Numbered from the stretch's first letter, positions 13,069 through 28,000 are shown. The stretch is 64,000 bases of DNA from Styela clava (GCF_964204865.1 NC_135263.1:9469426-9533425), one strand, 5' to 3'. A program made the numbers and translations. Notes: a model not told the origin generated them from the sequence alone.

Positions 13069-14693
13069 TGGTATCATCATTTTTCGTTCTCGCATTTTTA
13101 CTTCCCCATTTTTGATAATGTCGAAATATTCAATTTGAAAATGAGATTTCTATATGTACAACTTCGTACTATTTGCTGTTAATTAGATGTTCATGCATGG
13201 CCACATCTTTGTGCAATTACTAAGTTGTAGACGGCACTGGGTGCTGAGTCTGCGCTGTACAAACAACCACATTCTAGTGCTGATATGTTTCTTAACATGG
13301 CAGACTTACCCAAAGTAAATGAATTCACCTTTGAGCAAGAAACTGAAAACGCACAGAAGTATGGTGGTACATTACGTGGCAGTAAAACCTGACTGACAGC
13401 AAAATTTTTGGAAACTTTAGACTTTTAGTAGTAATTTACCCCAATGTCTATTTCATATGCATGTAAACCCTTCTTTCGGAATGAGCAGTTGATAGTGATA
13501 AGATATATACTTTATTATATATATACGTACTTGTACTTCATGAGTATGATCGAGTACCAATATGTATTATGATGGATGGTGAAAGTGATTATGAGAATGT
13601 CGGCTGCATATAGAAAAAAGGTAAGAGCCTGGGATTTAAGGGTTACTCTGAGTAGCATAGTGGAAATATATATATATATAACATCTTGCAAAAGTATCAT
13701 GTCTTTTTGAAACATCTGGGCTGAGGAAAAGTCACATTGTCAGGAAGGCCATCACCATTCAGTCAGATTCCGTATCATATTTCGATTTCTGGTAACCAAA
13801 TTCAATCCGGAATAAACTTCTAATCTATATATACAAGATGAACGCAGTTTGACATCCATGAAGAGTTATGTACATTCAAGTTATTCGTGGAATCCGTTTT
13901 CACAGACGCATCACAATCGATAGGAACTGTAAACAATTGTACCGTTATTAGATTATTAAACTCTTCAATTGTATGGTTAAGTGAGTCAGTCTTCATATTA
14001 TTATACAAGTAATAACATTAGAGTGTAGTTCACGAAAATGGAATATCCATACTATCGAGAAAGCACCCTACAGGATTAAGCAGGGGGAAATAGGGATGTT
14101 AGCGTTTTCGATTCAAACTATATAATATATATACAGACACCACACTATTGGTCAGAAGAGTGGTATGTATTTGACTAATTGGAAACCTATTTTGATTTCC
14201 AACTTCAATCAAATATTTATATTGATACTCGTGCGTATTTTGCAAATAGCAACTTTAAGTCAAATTGAAAAACGTTAAAAAAATCATTCCCACTGACGTC
14301 AGATATAATAAATACATTGCATTGCATTTTGTATCAAAATATAAAAAATAAAAATATATTACGTCGTCCAAGGTGAAAACTGCTTTTCCGTAAGTCGCAC
14401 TGGGACCATTTACGTCGGTGTGCTCTTTGAACTTTTCTGAATCCAATAATAAAATATGCATATAATATATAACTACCGAAATAAATATGTTAAAATTATT
14501 TTGATATCCAGTAAAACACTTATATATTTTAAAGTTTTCAAAATAGGAATGATCATAAAACAGACGCTCAACTATGTGTATTAAGTATAGAAGTTCCCTA
14601 AAATTAGAAAATAAAAAATCACGCGGTTCTCAAAATTATGGACATATACAGCGACATACATCTCACTAAATGGTAAACTAGTTATGATTACAA

Positions 14694-17600
14694 TTAAATA
14701 AAAATATGTGTCTTGTGCACATTACCCATTGTTTTGGTCAGTCTACTTGCAATCATTAGAGCGTTAGAGAAGGAGATTTTATTTTTGTTGTTTCTAAATC
14801 CCAAGTAGATTGAAGACAAAGTTCCGTTCGACAAGGAAATGCCAGCTGTTTCAACAAAATAAAAAGTATATTTGTTACATGAGTAAACTGTTATTCAAAT
14901 AAAATTTAAAAGTCTAGTTTCAGCTCGACAAAAGATGTACGGAAAGCTACACGTACACAGATAATCGTTTTGCAGTCATTTTACACATATACATCAACAT
15001 AGGACAGCGTTAAGTATAAATTTTCGGAAATAGTCTCATTCACCTGCATCCCGCACGAAATCTCTCAGTTCGTAGACATCCAAGTCGTTACTCTTGTCTG
15101 GATCACGCTTTTCACAAAAGTACTAAAATTTCAAACAATAAAAACAATAATCAGTTGGATTAAAAACAATATATATATATTACTCGTCGGCTCCTGCTTG
15201 ATACAAGCCGAGTGTATAGGTCATTTTATTTTTCATTTCAAATAGATTGAAAATTCTAGTTCGTGAAAAGATTGGAAGTGATAAAATAGTTAATTGAATT
15301 ATAATTCAAGGGTGGCCAACCTGCTTTCGACTAAAATCTTCAAAATAGCTCGCGATCGACTGATTGGTAATAGGGTCATACACGAAAACGAATAGGTACT
15401 GAATATGCAGATAACGACACACACACGTACAAAAATTCCTTCGCTGCCAATAGGCTCGGGTCTGTGGGTGCATTCTTAATGAAATCGCCACAAAAAGCAT
15501 CATCCATTCAAGATTTATTCAAATAATACAATTCAGATATGAGGTCTGCCTACTTCTTAGTCGTAAGTGTTAAAAATTTACTAAAAAAAACTTGATAAGT
15601 ATCCATGTATCATCTAAACAGCGACATATAACTATTTTCAAAAATGTAACATGACTGATCAAACTTCAGTATCTAATTTACAGTTTCCTCCAAGTCCGAT
15701 TCTTCGCTCGCTTGGAATTTAAAAAAATGTGTGACTTTCGACAATTACTTTCGCACACAGCAGAAGTTATTGTAGGATCGTTCGCCAGTCAAGACCAGGC
15801 TTGCCAGATTTCAGCGATTAAAAAAAGTCAAATCAAGACATGAAAAAGCCAGAAAAAGTCAACAATATTACCAAGTACAAAAGCCCAATGATTTGTCAAA
15901 GTTGAAGCCCTTGGCACAATAGTGGATTTATACAGCTTGCAATATGCTGATTTAGAGCCATCAGTTCATTTAGTGAGTGAGTCAAATAAATTTCTTGAAA
16001 GTTGTATTTTCGGTTGCTATCATGCCGATTTCCACTTCAGCGAGATGCATGGTTTAAAAGTCACGCCCAACGTGTTTGAAAAAAAGCCAAAAATGGTAAA
16101 TTTGGCATTAAAAAGGCGACCCCGGTCAAGACACGCGCTATTTACTATACGGCTCATTCATTCCTAAACTTTGGCAGCGACGGAACTTGCATTTGTTACG
16201 TAATAATATGCTTTATCGGATTGGCCCAGACTCAAATAGTATACTGTATTTTGCGCATGAACAGTACTGTTTCTTGTTTTAAAACACACAATAAGCTCTG
16301 CATGTAAATGGTTCAAGGCAATTTTTAGGGTATGTCATTAAATTTTCTCAACATTAGACGCGATCAACCACTCGAGACATGGCGATTGACCTGTCGGCGC
16401 GATCACGTGTTGGCCACCCCTGAATTATATATTTAAAAGTAATTTGAATTTAATTTAAAAACCTGCCTCACTTAAAGATATTTTATATGATTACTTTACT
16501 AAACATCAACAGTTGATGATGGACTGAGAATTTACTTTTCACCGCACTACACGATGGCCTCAATCAAATATATATAGCTAAGTACAATCGGACAATGCTC
16601 ATTTGGATTGCTATACTTACAATCCACTTTCTAATGTTCGTCCATAATTTTTTAAACTCTTCAAAGTCCAAATTGACGTCCTCGTCTTTCTGTTTGATGG
16701 GCGGTCAAGGAATAAATATGTATTGACTTTAGTTATCACTTCCTCGCATTCGCTTACACAGAATTAGAGGGGAATTTGCATATTCAATAAAATTCAAAAT
16801 AAATTATTAAATAAAGACAAAAATGTTCATGGTAGCAAATAATGCATATAATCCATAGATTTCATTAATTAAGTATTTGCGCATATTATAAAGCAGTATT
16901 AGCTGTGAGTATTAAAGCAGTCCTAAACGGTTAAAGCATTTTTGCTGCAAATATTTGCTTTAAAAGGATACGTCAAATGTTGCCACCAAAGCTCTCACAA
17001 CTCCGATATCTACGATAACGTTTTCTGAAAAAAGAAATCAGCATTATCGAGACTTATATATTAGGTGATAATCAACCTATTAGGCACACTGCCTTTTCAA
17101 AATAAATACCTGCTTTCAGAGTAGTAGTAAGAATTTCTTTCAGCTCAAACGCATCAATTACTCCATTCTGAACATAAAAACAAGGTAATAAATGGGATAC
17201 GTCATTTTCCACTTGGCTAGAGGCAATCGAATTGGGTAGTACTCAAAATCTTTTTATTGCAGATTGCCATTACATTTCGAATTAGATTCTTCAAATGAGT
17301 AAATGACTATTAACTGACAAACATCAATTCCAAATGTATACATTCATATTACCCCTCCGGCCAAGCTCTCGAAACGTTTTCTGAATTTTTCATCGACTCT
17401 CGAATTTTCCTCCTTAATACAAAATTAATGTTATATAAAATAATAATCAATAAAAATACCGTACATTGTTGACATTCTTTTTCATAATTGATGAGATCAA
17501 AACACCGCATGGTAGTTATAAAATCCACGTTTTTCGAAATTAAAAAATTTAAATGATGCCCGTATTAGAAATATTAAAGCCTATATCAGAAATGGTTGAT

Positions 17601-20600
17601 TAATACAGATTTTTAACTCGAAAATTTTTAATTTTAGTATAAGAAAGAAAATCGCACTTTTGTCTCAATACCAATTCAGAAATCTAATTCGTATCCAACA
17701 AGAACTGTGTTACAGTATAGTTACAATTGATATTTATAATATATGAAATAAAATATTTTACCAGATTAAAAAAAACGTTCTGCGATTTAGGAAAAGCAGT
17801 TGGTAATTTAAATGTATTTTATTCTAGTTCACTCGAAATATTTTTTTTTATTTAGTTCATTTTTTATATTCACTACGAATGAGAATGTAAACCAACCTCG
17901 GTAACCATGGTTCCTCCAATAGGCTTTGTTTCAGATGTATCAGCTGATACCCTATAAGGAACGGAACATAATTTTCATCATTTTGAATCCCATACCAGAT
18001 AAATTATACCGGTACTAAGAAGAATGAGAGCATGTGGACTCGATACGATTATACCACTAAGTCAGATTTAAATTGATTGAAGTGGGAAATTTATTTTTTA
18101 TAGAGTGTACCACTTATTTCAAAAGGTCTGGTAGAAGATAAGACGCATTTGTAAAAACAGAATGAGCAGAATTATTGGCATAGGGAAAAGAGAAAAAAAA
18201 TTGATTAAGAGCTAAAACTGTTAAAATTTACAAGTTTCTGTTTGCTGTGCTTTGCATTATAACCACAAATTTATACAAATATTCAATCAAAACTAGATTT
18301 TTTTTATCCTATAAATGCATATATATTAAAATGGAGAATTACCGAGCCTGTGTTTCTGTAAAAATACGAAGCAAAAATTTTCCCTCAACATCCGGATCAA
18401 GAGTCGAAGGAACAATAACATATTCTCCTGGAGGAAGTGAAAATTCTTTGGTAACTGATCTGCTACTCAAGAAGTCTGATTTTTCGTTCGATTTGTTTTT
18501 CAGAAAAAATTCTTTGTCCAGTTTTTCATTAGCCTGTGAAAAAATATCTTAAATCTTCCGACAGTGCGTATTACTCAAATAACAAATACAACAAGCATCT
18601 GATGAAAGTGAATAAAACATTAAAAGAATGCTTAATTTTTATTCAATATAAAATTTAAAGAAGATTGACGTTGTACTTGGAAAAGAGTACAAATTTGGGC
18701 GCTCCAGAAGTATGTGCACCAAGATGGCGCACAACCTGAACCCTAACCTGGTACACATACTATGTTCAGGATGTGCGCCATCTTGGTGCACATACTTCTG
18801 GAGCTCCCAAATTTGGGGAAAAGTATTCTCATGCGCTATTTTAGCATTAATGGGCACATACAGCTCACCAACAATCATCAATTTCCCTACCTCTTTTCCA
18901 ACCACCAAATTTTTCAACAAGGTTATTTCTTTTTTAAGACCTACTGTATGATAAATTAAATTATATCGAAACAAAATAAGATTACAACTGAAAATACAGA
19001 ATATGCGAACATATTATTGTTGCAACGTGATTAAAAGCTGATCACTTTATTTAAAGGATTCGGATAACAAATCAATATATAAAAAATAATCGATGGAGAG
19101 TAGAACTAACCTTGTAGATTTCAAATCCGATAACGATATTATCCAGTCCACGTATTTTTTGCCATCTTCTGTCTTTCTGCACGAGCGATATCACAACAGC
19201 ACATGTATCTTTTTCACTGTCTTCTGGTACATCCAATGATAGGAAATATTGGGGATTTGTGTGGAACGTGTCTGAATAATAAATATTGAATATACAATTC
19301 TAGTAAAATAAAAATAAAATTTATAACACTATAAAGAGTAGTAAAATTCACGATTGCGACAGTTCTGCAAAACAACTCAAAAATGATATTGAATAGTAGA
19401 TATATCCGCAAAGCTGTTATAGCTACATCACGTATCTTTTTATCGGTTTCTAAAAGCCGGTCATCAACCAAAACGACTAAAATAGTTCGCTGTAGAATGA
19501 TAAACACCAGTTTTGGATCAGTTGATAAACGTTTTTATCAACCAACATTCAATAACATTTTCATTACTAGGCCCAGCAAGGAAGATATAATAATATTCTT
19601 CAACACAATTAAGGTTACAAAATATTACAAATTCAATATTTTGCGATTGTAGCATTCATTTATACCTTTGGAAGATCTTAAACAATTGATAACATTCATT
19701 TATTAACTTCGCAACACATCTGAGTCGTAACAAAGCCAACAAGAAGAGGAAATAATGAAACGTTATATATATGTGTAGTAGTCGTTTCACGGCTTGAACC
19801 ATAAAGAAAATCTGAGTAAGCGTATATTCACGAAAATTTTTCTTTTTAAAAACTACATGTTTGCAAAATTTTTTTGGAGACCAGGTTACTTTTGCTCACC
19901 CCTGTTACCTGTCAAACGAATTTTTTTCACTTGGTTCGAGCACAAATCTCATTACTCCAATAATAGTTTGTCTACATCATGCATGAGGTGCAGAAAATTA
20001 AAATTCTAGAAAAAATAATCACCTGGAAAGTTACTGTTTCCACCGGCTGAGAATCCCTTGATCCACTGTCCATCTTTTTTTTCAGTCTTCCAATATCCTT
20101 TCGGGTTATCGTTTGTAATCGGTTCCAGTCGGCAAATCTCAAGAACGGTGAAATTAGAAGTGAACTCTTCAAAAGACATCCTTAAGAAATATACAAATTC
20201 TTAAAGTATTTTGTCAAAGGTTGAGATTACGAAGCATCTCAATATTTGCTAAAATGGATATATTTCATCACTGAGGAGAACAGTGATAATAAGAAACTGT
20301 TTCATGAGTTATAGAGGTAATCTCTTTTTTTATAAGATGTTATTTTCTCATCAGTCACGCTAATGAAATTCGTTATTTTTAGGACGTAATTTCTATTGGT
20401 TTTTAGTAAGGCCAATGCAAATACATTTTGTAAATTCACATATAATACATACAACCGCAAAACACAAAAATAGCAAATTTTCTGGTTTTTGATTATTTCA
20501 AGCATCTAACATTTTAATTGGAGTTTTCAATGAAAGCTTGTGAAAAGTTGGGTGAGCATAAATACAGTAGCTCAAATTTGTGATATGTCTTGTTCCTAAC

Positions 20601-23600
20601 TCACCAAAATTCTCCGTCGCTATCAAATGCTAGTTTCATTTCCCTTTTAGCAGAGTCAGATAAAAGCCTCCAATTAGCTGCTCTGTAATAAAAGAACACT
20701 GTAAGGAGACGAGTAAGTCGTCAAATTATGACGAAGAAGTTGAAAAAGATTAGAAAGCGCGCTTTCAGCTCATACATACTCGTCTGCCCATTCTCCTGTC
20801 CATTTATCCTCTTTACCTCCAGGATTACGAACTCTGACAAGCTGCACTGTTGCATTTCTCTGCAAGCGGGTAAATGAAGATAATTACATCCAAAAAAATG
20901 AACAGAGGCATTAAAATAGCACTCGAAATATAGAATTGACTTTTATAGTATCTATCATCACGTATTATCATGAAAGACGTTCGAATTTATGAAGTATTTA
21001 CATTTCACATTTTTATTGCGATTCTTTTTTGCATTCAAAAACCATAGAATATATATATATATATATTTCTCGCGATATTTCTCGCTCATGTGTCATACTT
21101 GAAGTAAAAATTCATGATTATAATAAATTTAACAAAATGGAAAAAAGAGTAAAATTACATACAGCCGTTTTTACTTGAAATTCACCAGTTACAGCAAAGT
21201 AGTGACCTCTTTTTAATCCATTCCTAGTATCAGATTGGTTTTCTCCGAAGTGCTTCAAAATATTGATATGTAACGTTTAAAGTATACGTGCCGATACGCA
21301 AATTTAATTTAGATTTGTCCAATTTTTGTTGAATTGCAAACCCCATGAGCGTTTGGAGTTTTGCTGAATGAGTCAAACAAATTCGACGCTGTTGTTGCTC
21401 AAAATCCTTCCACAATGAGACGATAACCAAAATTTATTTTAGACTTCTGCCAGATTTTATTACAGTGAAAAAAATGTGACTAATAGAGTCTAAAAAGTTT
21501 GATGTTGTTTCAAATTATTAGTTGCCCGCTTTTAGTAAAATACCAAAAAATTGAGATTCAAATTGATATTTTTTTTTTTGGTGTCTAGTGAAGTAAAAAC
21601 CAAGTGTTTGATATCATTTTATGTTTCAAATATACCTTGATCAAGTAGTACGATTAAATCATTCACAATAACATTAATGGATGGCTCAGTGAACGTCTGT
21701 TGGTATAAGTGTGGGCATTACTATTGTAAGTATTTCACTAGCTAAAAAACATTTGAATATGTATAAATATAACAATACTTCTGCTGCACAGCACATCAAA
21801 GCGTTCCTATGAAAACTCATTTGCATATCCTTGATGACATTATCAGTGGATTTCCTTAAATCAATCTTTTGAGTGATTCCACCGGTAAAATCTTCCATTG
21901 CTTCTGAAGCAGTACCTTTTTCAAGAGCTCCATATGTCATGAACAGTCTTAACAATATTAAAACGATTAACAGTGTTGGCTTGTACTAATAAACAGTGTC
22001 ATTTAAAAACTGGTTGTCTTCAAAAAAAATGATGTATCAGAGAGTCCTTAGACTTTGGTATTTCTGTTCTACAATAATCAATCTGTTGTGCATGGTTGAT
22101 GCAACAGATTATGTATCATCCACATCTGAATCGAAAATTTCTCAGATTTGGTTTAATACAGATAAAACAAGGTTCAGACAGAACTCGAAAGCGAACATGA
22201 AAATTTATCGTTTACTTCTTACTTACTTTGCATAGGCTTTCTCTAGCAGTGCGGGCCAGAATTCATTCTTTTCAGTTGATTGTGTGGATAGCAATCTGCC
22301 ACGAAACACAGGCAAACGATCATCTATCAGCACTTCAACCCATTTACCGAACTTGAAATATAAATAAAATTTTGTTTGATTTGTCATTTAGACATATATA
22401 TAGAGATAAATAATTACTCAGATGAATTCTAGAACTTATTCAAAATTCATATTTTTCAGAACTAACGTAACGTGACACGATTTTAAAATATATAGATCGA
22501 GTGTTTGGGTAGTTTCTATTTGAAAGAAATTCAACGTCTAATCTGTCGTCCATCTCCAAAGACGCATCCTACCACAAATGCGGACTCCTGTGTATTTTAC
22601 CTGCCAAAATTGGAAATGAAATATCCCAGCATATTCTTTTTGTGCAAAAGACTGATCCCCAGGCATCACTCGTCTGAATAGCGCGTAATTGGTCGCAAGA
22701 CTTGTAAGGGCCGCTGAAAGCCAAGTATCTCCTGTAAAAATAATTTTTTGTATTTGTGTTGCATAGGAAAAACTGAAAAGATAGTTATTTCAGGATTAAA
22801 ATTCGATAAGGGGAAAAGGTTAAAGTACTTCAAGTAAAGTAGCTTCAGCAAAACTACTACAACCAACGCAATATTTGAAATAATAAATTATATATTTTAT
22901 GCAAATATTTCCATGTAATTTCTTGAATTGCTTGCAGACGACTTATTACATACTATCGTTGCATTGCATATACGTCACATGCTTTATCACTTTGTATGAT
23001 AGAAAAGAAAAAACTGTAGCGAAAATCAAGACAACAGGCCAGATAGGCACACAAGTCACGCGTTATAATTTCCAAATTATTCGTTGATTTGTAAAAATTT
23101 CGAAAAAATTTGTATTTCCGATATCGGAAAGTGCGAAAACCAAGTTTCTACAATGGGGTTCATGAAAAATACTTTCGGGGTGAAAAAATTTGATATATAC
23201 ACTTTTTTCTGTCATATCTGTTTAAGTACTGACCCAAAAATCCTTGCTTAACGTCGAGTCTACTCGTACCGCCAATGAAAAGCTTCGGATTGTCACAAAG
23301 GTCCTGGAAAATATTAGGCATCTTATATTACTTCGACAGTAACCAGCACTAATTGCAGTAGCACAGTCTGCTCGGTAGCCTAAGCTCAAAGCGAACCACA
23401 TACCCTTTCTCGTGTACTTATTTTTCAAAGATGCATTATGAGGGATGATTAATGTCATTGTTACAAGTAATTCCATAACCCTGGTGCAAAGTAACACAAT
23501 ATGTGAAGGAAAACAAAAAGTATGAGCTTGTCCAAAGTTTTGTATTGTATTACTTAGGACATATCATATATAGTTTATGTGAATAACATCACCATGAATG

Positions 23601-24041
23601 TTTACCCTACAGTGAAGTATTAGAATCACATAATGAAGAGAGGAGTCATCGAAAATGAACAAACACCGCAAATATGAAAACATTTATTTGAACCGAAGAT
23701 TATTGGGCAGTAAGTAATTATTAACACAAAAATTACCTTTGGGCGTTTCCATTCTACTGCACCCGGTAACTGTTTTTCAGAAGCCAAGGAACTGTCTGTG
23801 GCGGGGAACTCATCATCCTCAAAGAGCACTTTCTTCTCAATGCATTCATTTCGAATTTGTTGGAAGGTTTTGTCTTTAGTAGTTACAGAAAATGAGCTCA
23901 CGTGCATCTTTCGTGATTCAAACCTGCATGTTGTGAAAAGGAAGGAACATTGTATGATTCAAATTTTCACCATCTTCCAGGTCGAAGAAAAAGATTGGTT
24001 TATTCATAAAAAAAAGTATTTACATACCTTACAACGTTCAT
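14694..24041 (-). CDS. Calpain family protein, 19 exons, catalytic Cys replaced by Thr (pseudoprotease)
   Basis: Calpain with the classical layout: short N-terminus, two-lobed papain-like core (about 25-310), C2-like domain III (about 325-460) and penta-EF-hand domain (about 500-655). Exons, 5' to 3' on the minus strand: 24041-24028, 23923-23737, 23303-23234, 22731-22601, 22351-22227, 21947-21779, 21252-21163, 20859-20780, 20682-20605, 20180-20023, 19271-19111, 18533-18343, 17951-17897, 17412-17353, 17167-17110, 17024-16972, 16689-16621, 15122-15044, 14845-14694. They sum to 1980 nt (659 residues) with every phase matching. Triad positions: GDTWLSAAL carries Thr93 where calpains have Cys; His249 ([10 protein letters not shown]) and Asn274 (RVRNPGG) remain, but the Trp after NP is Gly. 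EF loops [12 protein letters not shown] and [12 protein letters not shown] look Ca2+-competent. It should bind Ca2+ and partners but not cleave as a Cys protease, as described for mammalian CAPN6, which has Lys there. Confidence 0.92.
15307..16422. mobile_element. hAT-like DNA element inside a calpain intron
   Basis: Inverted ends CAAGGGTGGCCAAC (left) and the complement of CAGGGGTGGCCAAC (right), 13 of 14 matching, bound a 1.1-kb segment in the calpain intron between exons 17 and 18. Such CAGGGGTSGCCAA ends are typical of hAT elements. Flanks both contain AATTATA but no clean 8-bp target duplication can be set. Inside are unrecognised short frames (15922-16167 +, 15306-15503 -) and no complete transposase, so it is non-autonomous or decayed. 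Confidence 0.7.
18691..18815. repeat. Foldback element, copy B
   Basis: Almost perfect inverted repeat: the AAATTTGGG...CTCCAGAAGTATGTGC arm at 18691-18735 is mirrored at 18770-18815, with a CCTGAACCCTAACCTGG core. It lies in the calpain intron between exons 11 and 12. It is too short to code and is probably a MITE. Confidence 0.85.
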
Positions 24042-25002
24042 CCTCCAGCCTTTTATTCAAACTTAATTTTATACTAATAATTATATAATTAGATTAGATA
24101 AGGTAATTTTACGTAAATATAAAACACCTATCTCAATAATATTGGGACCAAATTCACTTGAAATACGTTAATGGAATCTTAATGTTTCAATTCGCGTGCA
24201 ATACGAAATACTGTCAGCTACAACGAGGTAAACACCACTTTATCTCCCAATCCATGCTACTAAATATATATACCTAATTTGAATTCAATATCGCTATAAA
24301 TACATACATTAATTGATTAATATACAGGTATTTTAAAACGTGAGATCAATTGCCGATTTCCGTTGTAATTCTGTCACCTAATAAGTTATTAATCGTTGTA
24401 CTAGCACGGATAAGTGAATGAATTAAAAGTTAACATTTTTATATGAAAAAAGATAATTAATCAAGTTTTGTAAGAATTGCAGCACGCAATTTGCAATTAT
24501 ACTTAATTGATGAAATCTAGAAAATGAATGAAATTGCTTTTGTATTTAGTAACTTTTATTGTACGGTAGTAATTTCAAATACGAATAAATTGTACAGGGC
24601 CGACATAAAGTTATCGCATTTGCAGAAATGTTATTACAATTGTAGAGTACACCTTAACTGCAAAATTTTCCGGCTAACGCACAAACTCGAATTTTTCTGA
24701 TCACAACCAAACGGCAATTCTTTTGCTTGTACTGTGCATTTATGTGCGCGTCTTTACATATAACGCAGCTAAATGTTTTAAAATAGATTTAATGAGATTT
24801 AATTGAAATTACACTCATCGTGTAAGCCATACAGGAAGAGGCAACTCTGCTATATGATATTATGGTATATTTAACATTTTTGTTCGTGCAAATTACAGAC
24901 CTCTTGCGATTAAACCACTGATTTTTATATAGGTATTTATTTAAAATACGTCTTTGATGACATTATTTCCTGTTTATATCCTGGACTATTCATAGACACG
25001 AT

Positions 25003-25027
25003 TATTGGACACGAAATGTGGATCGTT
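25003..25027 (+). repeat. Short dispersed repeat ATTGGACACGAAATG, copy 2
   Basis: Core ATTGGACACGAAATGTGGATCG, nearly the same as 13038-13068 apart from a short insertion there. Confidence 0.5.
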
Positions 25028-28000
25028 TCCTTATTATTTTCATTCATGATATGAATACTTTGATTCATTTTTGGAAATGAAATTATCACACGCCTTGTGC
25101 CGAATACCATGAAACTTTTCTCTTCTTTCCTTTGCTTAGTATTTATTTTGGATATATACCTTGCAGCTAATTGAGTTGCAATATATATATATGTTTTAAA
25201 GCCCAGCACTATTTTAGTGTTGGATACGAGTTAGTCATGTCAAAGAACCATCGAATACCAAGCCAAATTGAGTATATTTTGTTCGATACAAATATTAAAT
25301 ATATTTGAAGTTTGATTAAAGCCATTTCGTTGGAATAGTTCGAATCTATGAAAAATATGACAAAAACCAGGTATGCGACTGAAACTATGTGTACATTTAT
25401 ATGCTCCATTGAATCAAATATATATACATATATATATATTTCTATTTTATCGATTTGGTCGACAACCCGGAGTTATTTTCGCTGTATTTGGGCGACGGGA
25501 ATTTTCGGGCCACATTTTGTTGTCGCCCAAATAGTTTGGGCTTTATTTTCTACATAAATTCCTCAAGCAAAAAGTCTGAAACTTCTCGTCATTTTCAACA
25601 TTACCCTCAACTATCACCACATAATGTTGGATTTGAAATTCAAGCAAAAAAACTCTGGTTTTTGCCGACAGTTTCTAGGCCTAGCTATATCCCGTTTTGC
25701 TATTTTTGCTAAATTGTGGCTACAAAAATAAATCATGATTTTCTCGTTTCTAACCCGGTTATCTTTTGGCCAGAATTGGAGGATTAACAAGAAAAATGTT
25801 TCGCTATCGTATGGTATTCCGATACTTCACCGGAAACTTATCTGGGACTTGCGACACTGCTATGGTATATTTCACTCTGACAAAATGTGCAAATTGCAGA
25901 CGAGACATATGACGTCATATATGGTCCGCGTCTGCTCTGTCAGGAGCGATGAGAGAAGTTGGTTTTAGTTATCGTTTTGAATCAAAGGCAATTCAGTTTG
26001 TACATAAGGATGCGGGACATGTTATCATGTAAAACAAAGGCTCTGAGATATTGTATGCAAAGAAATTGTTTGAGATGATGTTATCACCTCGCTACCTAAT
26101 TATGGAAGACATAATTATGACTAATTATGGTGCGACAGAATAGGATTTCGCAGTTAATGTAGTCTAGTCCAATATTTTTTTTAAAAAGAGAAAACTTTAT
26201 ATTATTTTGTAAAATAAATTTATGTTTTGTTTTCCTAGTCACAGATTTGGGAAAAAAAAAGAAGCTGACAGAAGATCATTGAACGTGTACGGAAGTCTGT
26301 CAAAGATCAGGAAAAGGAAAACTTTCCAAGCAAACTCGAGAACATTAAAATAGAAAGTTTATAGTATATATATATAAGATAATTTTGAGTCATTTAAAAA
26401 CATGTGGAAGGAAAACTGTTATTTGAAGAACAAAAGGTTCAATGAGGATAAGACAAGTGAATATTGTCAGAAAAGCGTATAAGGTCAATCTGGAAAAAGG
26501 TAGACACAGTAAATATGGGGAAAAAGACAAATTGGTTGCATCTCTAGAAATTTGTTTATAAGCCAGAACTATTGTGCACTAGAAAAGGTTATCTATTACA
26601 ATCCATGAATATAAATATAAGTTCATTAAAATTTCGGCTGGAGACGCACGCACCAATCGAATTTTGTAATCTGTGTATTGGGTTTCTCATGTCTTAAAAT
26701 AGGACTGACCGGATTTTGAAACCCATGCCTATTTTGGCAAAAAAATAGGTTATTTTATAAAAATTCTTCTAAATACCTCCATAACGTTTCTGGATATTGA
26801 ATGGATGACAACGGAATATTAGAAAAGTTTGATGCATGATATATAGCGGTTATTGTAATATATATTCTTGATTACTATGTACTTTTCGCATGCAAATGTA
26901 CTTTGTTCGAACACAATTTTTTGGAAACAATCATGTGTGACCAGGTGTATATCACCGTGCTTATTTTAGCCGGAGATGTTAAAATACAACGCTGAGTTGA
27001 ATTGTTTGTCGGTCAATGGTACAAAACAGTCACTATAAACTGCATGGTCAGCGTAGGTCATTTTGCTGTTACCGATTTTGAAAGACTGATCTTGGGGTGG
27101 GGGGTGGTAATGAGACGTTATAACAGTTGAAAAGCTGGATTGGTCGTGTAAAGCTGGGCGATTTTACTTCTATATAAAGCAACGATCAGCATTGCGTTGC
27201 TAACAATATTGCCATATCACCTTTATTGAACATATCAAGAAATGCGCAGATACGTTTTAATATTACTCCTACGCCCCTCTCTTTGAAGTCCCAGATGAGC
27301 GATTTCATAAAATTACAAAGAGGGTAAGATTTGGGTAAGTCCCTGCACCCTTGGCACAAATAGAAATAGCTACTATGACTTCAAGTTTACTGGTGACGCG
27401 GTTTTTTAGTTTTTTTTTTTATATTCAACTTATTATCCAGTATACTTGCGTGAATAACATACGGATCTTCCGTACAACGGCAATTTTCGTATTTTGCGAA
27501 ATTTTTTATATTAATTTATGACATCATATCACATGAACATCTCTGCTATGACGCCAAAATTAATTTCACTCAAAAAAAACGTATGACGTCACTATAATTT
27601 TCCACATTGTCGGAAATACATAATACTAATTACATTAACTGGTGTCACTAATTTCCGACTATCAAATAAGCAAATGAGTTATGGTAACCTCTTGTACATT
27701 GTTGGCTATTTTGGACGCATCTCACTCGGAAAAATACATTATCTGAAAATCGGAAATCGAACACTGCGCAGTTGAAATTCAGATTACAAAGAGCTAATTA
27801 GCCCTAAAATCTTTTTTAACGAACAGTGGCATATTTGAAACATCTGTGATCCTTTTAGCAACCGTATTCCTAATTAACAAATGGGATACAAATTGTTACT
27901 TAGATTAGCGGAAATGTAGGAATTAGAAAAACTTTCTATATCGGAAGTCTAGGTCGTTCATGCCGATGGCGGGTTATTTCGTTTTCCACTTTCATTCCCT

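Larger units (their letters stand above)
12295..14693. other. Intergenic between converging genes
   Basis: 3' flank shared by the TMEM135-like gene and the calpain gene on the other strand. Nothing coding is recognised. It includes one copy (13038-13068) of the short ATTGGACACGAAATG repeat. Confidence 0.5.

Noticed and set aside
15922-16167. 81-codon frame on the plus strand
   Set aside because: Lies inside the hAT-like element in a calpain intron and resembles no transposase I can name; treated as part of the element.
25455-25968. Overlapping open frames of 77-85 codons
   Set aside because: No family resemblance, no splice-site support and AT-rich low-complexity composition; likely chance.
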